Source of the DNA: JACKCR01 sp041390305
GTDB taxonomy: Bacteria > Eisenbacteria > RBG-16-71-46 > CAIMUX01
Direction: 5' to 3'
Assembly: GCA_041390305.1 (NCBI GenBank)
Contig: JAWKQE010000004.1
Location: 186,001 to 250,000, forward strand
DNA: 64,000 bases
Shown piece after piece: positions 1-8,800 of the stretch (position 1 is the stretch's first letter; each line of letters starts with the position of its first letter). Position numbers and translations under genes: made by a program. The notes under the pieces are model-generated. The model saw only the letters and a program-made list of their open reading frames with translations, did not search any database and was not told the DNA's origin.

Positions 1-204
1 CGTTCCAGTTCTAGCTGCCCCATGGTGCGTAGAGTCGATATCCCAGCCGGTCATCCTGAACTCGCGTGCGACGTGCGTCAGGGGCTCGCGGGTCGTCCTT
101 GGCCCAAACGATCCATCGTCTTCTCTGGTATCGACATGCGGGCGCGTGACCTTGAACTTCGGCTGGAAAGTCCGCCCGGTCCGCCCCGCGACGCAGAATG
201 CCAC
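1..204 (-). other. open frame running off the left edge, unassigned
   Basis: On the minus strand a frame stays open from a GTG at 204 down to base 1 (68 codons), and remains open further upstream into the regulator gene. The translation includes GRTGRTFQPKFKV and REFRMTGWDID. I do not recognise it, and no ribosome binding site stands out. It could be the start of a gene continuing to the left or chance open sequence in GC-rich DNA. No plus-strand gene is convincing in these 235 bases. Confidence 0.2.
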
Positions 205-235
205 TAATGTATTGTCAAGAACACACTTAGAAACG

Positions 236-910
236 CTAGCCGTCGATCTCGCCGACCGAGCGCAGCTCCCGGGAATCCAGGATCTCGATCCGGCTGCCGT
301 CCACCTCGATCCATCCGCTTTCGCGGAATCGCCGGAGGGCTCGGGACAGAGTCTCCCCAACGGTCCCGAGGCTCGCGGCCAGTTCGGCCTTGGGGATGTC
401 CAGATCGATGGTGGAGCTGCCGCCTTTCTCCGCGGCATCGACGAGGAAGCGGGCGAGTCGTGCGGAAACGTCCTTCGTGGCGAGCTCCTCGATCCGCTCC
501 ATGAACTCGCGGATCCAGCGGGAGAGCCCGCTGATCACCTTGAGCGAGATCATGGGGTGCTCCCGGATGAGCTCCAGGAACTCGGACCGGGGAAAGAACG
601 CGACCTCGGAGGGTTCGAGGGCGATGGCGCTGGCCGGGAACTCCCCTAGTTCGAAGGCGGCGGCTTCGGCGAAGAGCTGGCCCGGCGCGACGAAGTGGAG
701 GACGTAGACCTTCCCGTCCGCGGTCTCCTTCGCGATCTTCATCCGTCCGTCCAGAAGAACGTAGATGCCGGTGGCCGGGTCACCCTCCTGGAAGAGGGCG
801 GCGCCCTTTTCCACCTTCCGGACCGTGGCGATCTTCTCGAGGGCACGGGCCTCCGTGTCGTCGAGTTTCTGGAAGAGGGCGGTGCGGCGAAGCGGGGTTC
901 TCTGGCTCAT
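236..910 (-). CDS. Crp/Fnr family transcriptional regulator
   Basis: A 224-residue regulator. An N-terminal cyclic-nucleotide-binding-like beta-barrel (about residues 10-125, with EGDPATGIYVLLDG and PGQLFAEAAAF) is followed by a dimerisation helix and a winged helix-turn-helix. The recognition helix reads TVGETLSRALRRF (about 183-195). Its ETxSR pattern matches the Fnr-type helix that reads TTGA(C/T) half sites. There is no cysteine at all, so it cannot be an Fe-S oxygen sensor like Fnr; a Dnr/NnrR/HcpR-like nitric-oxide or redox role is possible by family analogy. The ATG at 910 begins MSQRTPLRR; a frame extension to 958 exists but looks non-coding. It lies downstream of the multiheme operon, in the same direction, and probably controls it. 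Confidence 0.9.
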   Translation of the reverse strand: MSQRTPLRRTALFQKLDDTEARALEKIATVRKVEKGAALFQEGDPATGIYVLLDGRMKIAKETADGKVYVLHFVAPGQLFAEAAAFELGEFPASAIALEPSEVAFFPRSEFLELIREHPMISLKVISGLSRWIREFMERIEELATKDVSARLARFLVDAAEKGGSSTIDLDIPKAELAASLGTVGETLSRALRRFRESGWIEVDGSRIEILDSRELRSVGEIDG

Positions 911-1047
911 GGGCCAATAGATACCGTCGAGGCGGAGCAAGCGCAAGTCGAGTGGCACGATCGGGAGCTACGGGCCGCGCCCCGCGATCGCCGGACGGAG
1001 TCGGCGCCCCAGGGACGTTGGGTTTCCGGGCGGCGCGGGACCCGGGC

Positions 1048-1083
1048 CCAGTCGCCCAGGCATCTTGGAACCCGGGCGACTGG
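1048..1083 (-). terminator. stem-loop after the cytochrome operon
   Basis: A perfect 10-bp inverted repeat (CCAGTCGCCC / GGGCGACTGG) with a 16-base loop lies 38 bases past the stop of the membrane cytochrome gene and before the regulator start. It has no clear T-run, so the terminator call rests on stem strength and position. Confidence 0.45.
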
Positions 1084-1120
1084 AGCCATGCCCTGGCCCC
1101 GCTACCGCTCCGAACTCAGG

Positions 1121-2650
1121 CTACTTCCGGCTGTAGGACAGGAACTCCGCCTTGAGGTACTCGTGCATGCGGAAGTCCCGGGACGTCGAGTCCGCCTCGC
1201 CCAGGTAGGCGAACGCGGCGGGCGAGTCCTGCGCCAGAATCGAGTGACAGAGCGTGCAGTCCGCGGAGATCGTGCTGCCGTCCTCCGCCTGGAGCGCGGG
1301 ATCGTGACAGCGGAAGCAGCCGCCGCCCCCCTTGTGCCCGAGATGACTGCGGTAGGTCCCCCACTCGATCCGCATCTGGGGATGGATGTTCCGTTGGTAC
1401 GTATCCTGGAGCACGGCCACCGCCTGGTCGATCTTCGGCGACTCCGTCCGCGCAACGTCCGGATGGTTCCGGCGGTAGAAGTTCTCGATGTGGCTCTTGA
1501 TCCCCGCCTCGGCCTGCTCCCGACTGGAATAGGAACCGGAGATCGCGGCGACCGCCTCACGCCTCAGGAACGGGAGGGAGCGATCGAGGAGGCCGCGCTC
1601 GATCCGATGATCGACCGCGTCGTCGGCCTCCTCATAGATGTGGGTCGCGCGGTTGTGGCAATCGATGCAGTCGAGCGTGCGCACGGCATCCGCTTCGTGT
1701 CCGGCCGTCGCCGGCCCTGAGGCCTCGGCCGAGTCCCCGGACGCCGCAATCCGCCGGTTCGTGTAGCGCTTGTAGCTCCCGTCGGCCTGACGCACTTCCA
1801 CCCACGCCATCTTCGTGCGCGTTTCGTTCGCGGCGAGGTACCTCACCTCGTTGTCCTCGGCCACGTGCCAATGGATCCCGGAGACCTCCCCCCGCCTGCC
1901 ACTGTCGATCTTGAGTGCCAGGGTCGTGTACTCCGGAGTGGACTTCTCGTCCTCCGCAAAGTGCGCGATCGTCTTGAGTCTCTGCCCGTAGAACTTGTCG
2001 GGCCAGTGACACCGCTCGCACGTCTCCCGCGCGGGCCGGAGGTTGTGTACGGGCGTGGGAATCGGCCGCTCGTACGAGTTCGAGACCACCGCCATGATCT
2101 GCCGGAGACCGCTGAGTTTGCTGTCGATCAGTGCCTCGACGCCTTCCCCGACGTGACAGTCGACACAGGCGACGCGGGCATGAGGAGACTCCTGGTACGT
2201 AACCCACTCCGGGTTCATCACGGTGTGACACGCCGTACCGCAGAAGTTCGGTTCTTCCATGAAGTGGAGCATCCGCGACGTCGCCACGACCAGTATGAGG
2301 AGGTTCATGAGCGTCATCGCCCCGATACTGAGCACGACCCGCGATCCGAAGAACCCCTTGCGGGTGTCGTCCTCGCCGAACTTCGCGTCGAGGAGATCCT
2401 GACCACTGAGACCGGTCTGCTGCTGTGCCCGCTTCCATCCGATCGGAATGAGGAGGAGACCGAGGATGAAGATCGCGGGGAAGGCCATGTAGCTGATGAG
2501 GCCGACGTACGCCTGCGTCACCACCCCGAGGAGTCTGGCCAGCTCGAGGAGAAGGAACGTGATGAACGAAGCCGTGGTGAGGGCTACGCCGAGCAGCCCG
2601 ATCCGATTGATCGATACGGCGCGAACGAACCTGAAGTAGCGGTCGAGCAT
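1121..2650 (-). CDS. NapC/NirT-type membrane multiheme cytochrome c
   Basis: A 509-residue inner-membrane cytochrome. Three hydrophobic segments occupy roughly the first 140 residues (for example GLISYMAFPAIFILGLLLIP). They are followed by a periplasmic part with five CXXCH heme sites (CVDCH, CERCH, CIDCH, CFRCH, CTLCH) and one CXXXCH site, CGTACH, in the first-heme position as in NapC-like proteins. The family oxidises menaquinol and passes electrons to periplasmic reductases. Three N-terminal helices and the length resemble ImcH-type cytochromes more than the short one-helix NrfH/NapC. The ATG at 2650 is chosen because AAGGAGG lies just upstream. The gene is 87 bases downstream of the octaheme cytochrome gene, so the two probably form an electron-transfer unit like HaoC/HaoA of Campylobacterota. 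This pairing is an inference. Confidence 0.88.
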   Translation of the reverse strand: MLDRYFRFVRAVSINRIGLLGVALTTASFITFLLLELARLLGVVTQAYVGLISYMAFPAIFILGLLLIPIGWKRAQQQTGLSGQDLLDAKFGEDDTRKGFFGSRVVLSIGAMTLMNLLILVVATSRMLHFMEEPNFCGTACHTVMNPEWVTYQESPHARVACVDCHVGEGVEALIDSKLSGLRQIMAVVSNSYERPIPTPVHNLRPARETCERCHWPDKFYGQRLKTIAHFAEDEKSTPEYTTLALKIDSGRRGEVSGIHWHVAEDNEVRYLAANETRTKMAWVEVRQADGSYKRYTNRRIAASGDSAEASGPATAGHEADAVRTLDCIDCHNRATHIYEEADDAVDHRIERGLLDRSLPFLRREAVAAISGSYSSREQAEAGIKSHIENFYRRNHPDVARTESPKIDQAVAVLQDTYQRNIHPQMRIEWGTYRSHLGHKGGGGCFRCHDPALQAEDGSTISADCTLCHSILAQDSPAAFAYLGEADSTSRDFRMHEYLKAEFLSYSRK

Positions 2651-2737
2651 CGGAACGCCTCCTTCGGCGCGGAGGGGAGGACCGGGAACCGGTCCGTGCG
2701 GTTGCACGGACCCGGCTCCCGGCGCGATCTATGCGAT

Positions 2738-4078
2738 CTACTTGATCGTTTCGGAGAACAGCTTGTCGTAGATCTTCTGCATGTCGCCGGTCTTGATCCC
2801 TTCCTTCAGCTTCCCGGTCTCCTGATAGAGCCAGGAGTGCATCGGATCCTCACGGAGCAGCTTGTCGATCCAGGCGTTGACCTCCGGATCGTTCAGTTCC
2901 TGGGCCTGAGGGATCAGTTTGAAGTAGAAGTGCTGGGCGACTTCGTACATCCCGTGCCACCAGGTGTAGTCCGGCCCCATCATCGCCGCGCCGTGGCGGG
3001 CCCGACGTCCCTCGTGGTGCCAGAGTTCCCAGTACGTCCACTCGATGTCGTTGGAGAAGGCGGCCGGATTCTCCAGCAGCTTCTTGTCCTTGATCATCTT
3101 CATGAGCTCGGTCGACGGCTTCGCGAACTTGTCGTTGTAGAGCCGGACGACCGCGTCGTACTGGTAGAAGTGCCCGTCCGCGAAGGTCGCGCCGTGACAG
3201 GCCACGCAGACGTCCTTCATGTTCTCGCGCTTCGCGGGCGCGTTTTCGAGTGTCTTCGAGACCGGTGGGCGCAGAGTCCAGGCGATCCGCTGTCCCACGT
3301 CGTGCGTCGGCTTCTGATTCTGGGTCGCCGACATGTGGCAGGTCGCGCAGGTGGGCGCGATGAAGTAGTCGACTCCGACCACCCACTCGTCGTCTTCGAG
3401 GTTCATCTTGTCGACGTTCGTGAAGTAGGTGTTGCCGTGCTTCGACTCTTCGTAGATCTCCTTCTGCGGGTGGTCCGGGCCGAGGTGGCACTTCCCACAC
3501 GCTTCGGGCTGACGGGCCTGCGCCTTGTCGAAAGCGTGACGCGTATGGCACGCGTTACAGGAGCCGAGCGAGCCATCCGGATTGATCCGGCCGATACCGG
3601 AGTTCGGCCAGCTCTTCTTCGACAGCTTGTTCGGGGAGTTCGGATCGATCTGGACCTTGGAGCCGTGGCAGTTTTCGCACCCCGTCATCGCGACCGGCTC
3701 CCCGGCGGCGACGTGCGCCAGATAGGCGTCGTTCGAATCGAGAATCTGGCCCGCCGTCGCATGGTGGGACGCCTGCACTTCGGCGGCCTCCTTCTCGTGA
3801 CAGCGCCCGCAGTCCTTCGGTGTCACCAAGGTCGCGATCTGAGCGCCTTCGTGCATGAACGCGTCTGCGTCGCCCTTGTTCGCACCGTGGCAGTCGATAC
3901 AGGTGACGTTGTGCGCTGCGTGGGCTCCATTCGCCCACTGCTGGTAGAGCCCCGGCGACTTCTCCTTGTGGCAGACCATGCACTTGCCCGCCGCCTCGGA
4001 CTGCTGGGCCGAAGCACCGGCAGGCACGAGAAGGAACAGGGCGAGGGCGATACCGGATAGGATTCGGTCGGTTCGCAT
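2738..4078 (-). CDS. octaheme cytochrome c, hydroxylamine oxidoreductase (HAO)-like
   Basis: A 446-residue exported cytochrome. A signal peptide (cleavage near ASA|QQ, residue 24) precedes eight CXXCH heme sites: CMVCH, CIDCH, CGRCH, CENCH, CNACH, CGKCH, CATCH and CVACH. The CGKCHLGPDHPQ...ESKHG block and the WWHGMYE block near the C-terminus are typical of the HAO family, whose members oxidise hydroxylamine or, in the reductive branch, reduce nitrite or hydroxylamine to ammonium. The adjacent quinol-oxidising cytochrome and the Fnr-type regulator favour the reductive role. Whether the active-site crosslinking tyrosine of oxidative HAO is present needs an alignment. The start at 4078 is supported by AAGGGGAG upstream. 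Other octaheme families (tetrathionate or nitrite reductases) are less likely because of the DHPQ/SKHG block. Confidence 0.85.
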   Translation of the reverse strand: MRTDRILSGIALALFLLVPAGASAQQSEAAGKCMVCHKEKSPGLYQQWANGAHAAHNVTCIDCHGANKGDADAFMHEGAQIATLVTPKDCGRCHEKEAAEVQASHHATAGQILDSNDAYLAHVAAGEPVAMTGCENCHGSKVQIDPNSPNKLSKKSWPNSGIGRINPDGSLGSCNACHTRHAFDKAQARQPEACGKCHLGPDHPQKEIYEESKHGNTYFTNVDKMNLEDDEWVVGVDYFIAPTCATCHMSATQNQKPTHDVGQRIAWTLRPPVSKTLENAPAKRENMKDVCVACHGATFADGHFYQYDAVVRLYNDKFAKPSTELMKMIKDKKLLENPAAFSNDIEWTYWELWHHEGRRARHGAAMMGPDYTWWHGMYEVAQHFYFKLIPQAQELNDPEVNAWIDKLLREDPMHSWLYQETGKLKEGIKTGDMQKIYDKLFSETIK

Positions 4079-4310
4079 GACGTCGTCTCCCCTTCTTTGC
4101 TCGGCGGGCTTCAGAAACCCGTCGTCACCATCGTGTGGATCCATCGCCAGTGTCGGGATCCTTCATCCAGCGGAGGGCGCGGTGGGCGGAAAGAGCGGAC
4201 GTGCGATGTGGATCATTCCCGCTACCTCGAACCTCGGCGCGCCTCCCCGTGTTCGTGGGCGGCACGTGTTCCGTTCGGCAGGAGTTTCGGCAACGCTCGG
4301 GAGACTCGCC

Positions 4311-4324
4311 TTGACCTAGGTCAA
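4311..4324. promoter_or_regulatory. perfect palindrome, Fnr/Dnr-type operator
   Basis: TTGACCTAGGTCAA is a perfect 14-base palindrome fitting the TTGAC-N4-GTCAA consensus of Crp/Fnr-family nitrogen-oxide regulators. It lies about 230 bases upstream of the octaheme cytochrome start, in the gap before the next gene. The nearby Crp/Fnr protein has the matching ETxSR recognition helix. The long distance to the ATG implies a long leader or a distal promoter. Confidence 0.7.
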
Positions 4325-4487
4325 ATCGATACATGAGGGATTCTGCGTAGTGAATGAAGCGTGTCTGCGAGGGAATCTCTCGCCGGAACAGAAGCAGTGC
4401 AAACATCGACCAGGAAGCGCCGATGGAAGGGCAACGAGACCTCCATTCCAGCGCATCACGCGGGCCTGGTGCTCTCCCCAAACCAAG

Positions 4488-4514
4488 ACCTCCCGCGGGC
4501 ATGCCACGGGAGGT
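4488..4514 (-). terminator. stem-loop terminator candidate
   Basis: ACCTCCCG and CGGGAGGT pair perfectly (8 bp, 11-base loop). Read on the minus strand the stem is followed by CTTGGTTTGG, mildly T-rich. It sits 50 bases past the stop of the 4564 gene, which it probably terminates. Confidence 0.5.
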
Positions 4515-4563
4515 GGAGAGTTGGATGCAGCTCGAGGTCTGATCACGCAGACCGACGTGGGGC

Positions 4564-5328
4564 TCAGGCCGCCTCGGCGTCAGAATCCGCCATCACGGAA
4601 ATCCTCTGAAACTCTGCCCACACGATGTTGGCGGCGGCCTCCTCGCCCGGATCCGAGACCATCGCCTGGAGTTCACTCTTCGTCAGGTAGCCGATCGACT
4701 TCCGATACTCGGAGACCTGCTTCGTGTACCGACGCATGAGGGCGATCGAGTCGTCGAGGGACGAGACCGGCTCGAGCCCACTCGCGGCGCCCCCAGCTTC
4801 TTCGACCCGCTCTTCGTGAGCGGAGACCAGGGTCGCGATCGGAGTTCCGCCCGGGAAACACTGGCGATCCACGAACGGCGGTGGCCCCAGCCGATCGAGT
4901 TCCGCATTCGTGGTGAGAAGATGCCGCCCGTCCTGCAGCACGGAGAGCACGTCCGAGATCTGGCCCCCTTCGACCTGGTAGGAGGCCACGCAACGTGTCG
5001 CGGACCCGTCCACGTAGAGCTCGATGAGGGTCCGACGATCCGGGTCCGACTCGGAAACCGTCACGTCTTCCACTGCGCCGAGTTGGCGGTAACCACGCGA
5101 CTCCAGCACCTGGCGAACAGAATCGTAGGACGCGTAGTCGAGTTCCTCGAACTCCGCCCGGGTCGTCACCCGGAAGACGTGCTCCCCGCCGAACACTCCA
5201 CGCAGCTGCCGGTACACCTTGGCCGCCCCGACACGGCAGATGGCGCGCACCAGCTTCCGCTTGAGCACCTGGATCGCAATGAATCCGGTGATGCCGAGTA
5301 CGACGACGGCGAGCAGGAAGATCTTCAC
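4564..5328 (-). CDS. membrane-anchored protein of unknown function
   Basis: A 254-residue protein starting with a GTG at 5328, chosen because GGAGGT lies four bases upstream and because a hydrophobic helix begins at once (KIFLLAVVVLGITGFIAIQVL). The rest is soluble and mixed alpha/beta. It contains the phrases TRAEFEELDYASYDSVRQVLESRG and VEDVTVSESDPDRRTLIELYVDG, then an acidic C-terminus. I do not recognise a family. It lies 133 bases downstream of the small membrane protein and may share its transcript. Confidence 0.7.
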   Translation of the reverse strand: MKIFLLAVVVLGITGFIAIQVLKRKLVRAICRVGAAKVYRQLRGVFGGEHVFRVTTRAEFEELDYASYDSVRQVLESRGYRQLGAVEDVTVSESDPDRRTLIELYVDGSATRCVASYQVEGGQISDVLSVLQDGRHLLTTNAELDRLGPPPFVDRQCFPGGTPIATLVSAHEERVEEAGGAASGLEPVSSLDDSIALMRRYTKQVSEYRKSIGYLTKSELQAMVSDPGEEAAANIVWAEFQRISVMADSDAEAA

Positions 5329-5461
5329 GCGGACCTCCGAGTCGAAAGCCAAGGATGCGGGGCCGCGACGTTCGTCCGCGGGCAGCAGAGAGCCGGGAGT
5401 CGATCCGTGGAGACTCCCAGTGAGGTATCGGCCGCCAGGCGGAGGATCCTGACCCCGAGTT

Positions 5462-5860
5462 CTAGGCCCCGACCTGGGGCGTCTCGACAGAGATGCCGTC
5501 GCCGGAGTGCGCTCCGATCCGGTACCAGCGCCGTGCCCGTGCACTTCGGAACGCGAGCGCGGAAAGGAGGCAGACGAGCGCCACGACGCCGAGGATAGCG
5601 ACGAGTCGGACGTAGGGCAGTCCCACCCCCGCTCTGTAGTTCGCCAGGATCACCAGCGTCCGAACCCACTCGAACGTGCCGAGCACGAGCGCGCCCTGCA
5701 CGATCCGGGCGGCCCACGACCTCCGGACGAAGAGGAGGGCAAGGAGAATCGGCAGCGGCGCGACGAGCAGGAGGTCTCCGGCACGATAGAAGTGCGCACC
5801 GAGCACGAGCAGGCTCAGCACGGCCGGGAGCAGTTGCAGGATCAGCATGAGAGGCCTCAC
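5462..5860 (-). CDS. small integral membrane protein, about four helices
   Basis: A protein of up to 132 residues, almost entirely hydrophobic, with about four membrane segments (LILQLLPAVLSLLVLGAHF, LLLVAPLPILLALLFV, QGALVLGTFEWVRTLVILA and VRLVAILGVVALVCLLSALAF) and a polar tail. The GTG at 5860 overlaps the TGA of the giant beta-helix gene (GTGA), suggesting translational coupling; an ATG at 5848 is the alternative. Function unknown. Confidence 0.65.
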   Translation of the reverse strand: MRPLMLILQLLPAVLSLLVLGAHFYRAGDLLLVAPLPILLALLFVRRSWAARIVQGALVLGTFEWVRTLVILANYRAGVGLPYVRLVAILGVVALVCLLSALAFRSARARRWYRIGAHSGDGISVETPQVGA

Positions 5861-8800
5861 TCGAGAACGACGAACTTCCTCACCAGCGTCTCGCCCATGG
5901 CATGGAGCCTCACGAAGTAGACTCCATTCGGCCGGGCAGAGCCACCGTTCAGATCGTTCTCGACGGACCAGACGACGCGATGCGTTCCGGCGACTTCGTC
6001 CCCTCGGAGGAGCTGCGCGACCCGTCGTCCCGCGGCATCGTAGACCGCGAGATCGACACGGCCCGGCTCCGGCAGGTCGAAGAAGACCACGGCTTCGTCA
6101 CTCACCGGGTTCGGTTGGACGGAGCGCAGCATCAGCTCGGTCGGAACCGGGAGATCCGGCACCACGTCCACCGTCGCGCAGCACTCGGCGCCCGATGTGC
6201 CGATCCCAAGCGCGCCGAGGCACGCGATCTGGTCCAGCGTCGGCGGGACCTGATCGTCGGAGAAGAACGCCCCTGCGTGGGATGCGCCGTGAGTCCGAAT
6301 CGCGCCGGCCCGCCGCCCTCGATCTCGATCGCGAACCAGTACACGTCGACGAGTTCGTCGAGCTGAGCCGTGGTCCAGGTAACCGCGGTGCCGGTGCCCG
6401 AGTCGGGCCAGGCGGGCTCCGCGAGTTCGAAGTCGCCGCACGAACCAGAGTCCAGAATGGTGATCAGGGCCGGATCGTAGTCGATGCCGAAGGTCACGCC
6501 GGTGAGGCGGGAGCCGCCGTCATTCGGCAGAGCGGCGAGGACGTGGAACACGAGGGTGTCGGCCGAGGCGACGGTGTTGATCCCGGCTCCGCAGGTCACG
6601 ATGCCCGAGCTGTCACAGTAGGCCGCGCCCTGCTCGTACTGAACCGTCTCGTTGGCGTGGACGATGAGCGCACCGCCCGCATTGAAGCTGCATCCGTCCG
6701 GCGGACACGGCACGCCTTCCCCGAGGAAGATGCCGCTGTTCGCGTAGCAGGTCGTCCGCGTGAGCTGGAGACAGCTGTTGTCGGGAAGGCAGCACGCACC
6801 GAGCTCGGGGCACGGACTGGGATCGCAGCCCGTCCCGTTCCCTTGGTACTCACCGAGTTCGTCCGCACAAGTCGTCGCGTTGGTCACGAAGCAGATGTCG
6901 TCGAGGCAGCACGCGCCGACCGAGTCGGCACACGTGACGTCGATCGCGCCGATGAGCTCTCCGCAGGGGCTGTTCGCCGCCGTACAGGGCGACGTGACGT
7001 CGATCCCATAGGAGCCGGCGGCCGTCGGCGCCTCTCCACAGGGGACCGCAGCGCAAAAGATCGGAGATGCGAAGATCGTGTTGCCGTCGTACTCGATCGT
7101 ACCGCTGCCCGAAACTCCCGCGCTGTCCACGGCCGCGCACTGGAAGTGGAGCGCGCTCGTCTCGGATCCGGCTACGGCTTCGTCCTCCGGGTTTCCGAAG
7201 TTCGCGTCCGACGTCGCACAGTTCCCGTGCAGGATCGTCCGGACGAGCGTGACGTCGGCATCGCCCTCTGCGAAGAGACCACCGCCCCGATCGGCCCGGT
7301 TCCGCGCGATCGTGCAGTTCTCCAGGGTGGGAGCTCCACCGGTCACGTACACGCCGCCGCCATTCGCCTCGGACGCGCACCCGCTCACGAGAACGCTACG
7401 CAGCGTCGGCGACGCACCCACCAGAGCCACACCCGCCCCCCGGCCCGCGCCCGTGAGCGCGCCGTTCACCACGGCCAGGGCTTCCACGATCGTCTCAGGG
7501 CCTTCCGCGTCCCGGAAGTAGAGGCCTCTTCCAACGCCTTCGCAATCGATCCGACAGGAATCAGGATCACCGTTGGCGGAGCGAAGCCGGAGCGCCTTCC
7601 CATAGAAGCGAAGGTCCTTGTTCCCCGTCCCCTTGAAGTCGCCGTTCGCCAGCTCGATCGTCGCACCCGGGCCGACGAAGTCGATCGCGTCCTGGATCGT
7701 CGCGAAGTCGCCGGAGCCATCGGGCAGGACGACGAAGGCCGGACATGAGTCCGCCTCGCAAACCGTTCCGGCACCGCGGAAGGTTCCGCCGGCCGACGTG
7801 CATGCGAACTCGACGAAGAGATCACAGCTCCCGTCCGGAAGGCAGCACGCGCCGACCGTCGTACAGGGAGAGGGATCGCAGGGCACGTCGTCGCCCTGGT
7901 ACGTTCCGCCGGCGTTCGTGCAGATCGTCTCGCTCTCGACCGCACAACCACCACCGGGGAGGCAGCATCCACCGGTGGCGATCGGCCCGCATCCTTCACC
8001 GCGCGCGCCGATGAGGAGACTGCACGGGCTCGCCGTGGCAAGGCAGGGTGAGAACGAAGAGAGCGTGTACTCGCCAACGATGGTCGGAGCCGCGCCGCAC
8101 GAGTCGAAGTCACAGAAGAGAGGATCGGCGAACAGTGTGTGTTCGTCGTACGACGCCGTACCGGCCCCGGCGACTCCGGCCGAATCGACCGAGCTGCAGA
8201 AGAAGTCCGCGGCCGGGCCCGAGATGGCCAAGTAGACCTCCGCACCTTCCGGTGCGCAGTTCCCCCAGACGATGCTCCGTTCCAGCACCGCGCCCGCACC
8301 GCCGGCCCGCACACCGCCGCCCACCACGCTCGCCGAGTTCCCCGACACCGTGCATCCGACGAGGTACGCGGACGCTGTTCCTTCGACGAAGACTCCGGCG
8401 CCTTCGGTCGCGGCGTTTCCGGAGAGGAGACAGTCCTCGAGGAACGGGCTCCCGCTCGACGCGTAGAACGCACCACCCTCGGCTTCCGATGTGCATCCGC
8501 GGATGGCCACGTTCCGGATGGTCGGAGACGAACTCAGCACGCAGGCAATGCCGCCTCCGCGTCCGCCGCCCGTCACCGCGCCGTTCCGAACCGAGACCCC
8601 TTCGAGCACGCTGCTCGGCGTCTCCCCGTCCCGGAAGTAGAAGCCACGATCGAGCCCTTCGGCGTCGACCACGCAAGAATCCGGAATGCCGCTCGCACTC
8701 CGCACCGTGATCGCCTTGCCTCGGAACTGGATGCCGCGGTTCCCCACTCCCGTGAAGAGGCCGTTCCCGAGTTCGACGATCGAGCCGGAGACGGCCGCAT

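Noticed and set aside
1865..4060. A 731-codon plus-strand open frame opposite the cytochrome genes
   Set aside because: It is antisense to two multiheme cytochromes with clear heme motifs and signal peptide; its translation is Arg/Asp/Val-rich without motifs, as expected from GC-rich shadows.
5847..7748. A 633-codon plus-strand frame opposite the beta-helix gene
   Set aside because: Arg/Ala-rich translation without motifs, wholly antisense to a repeat-structured secreted protein.
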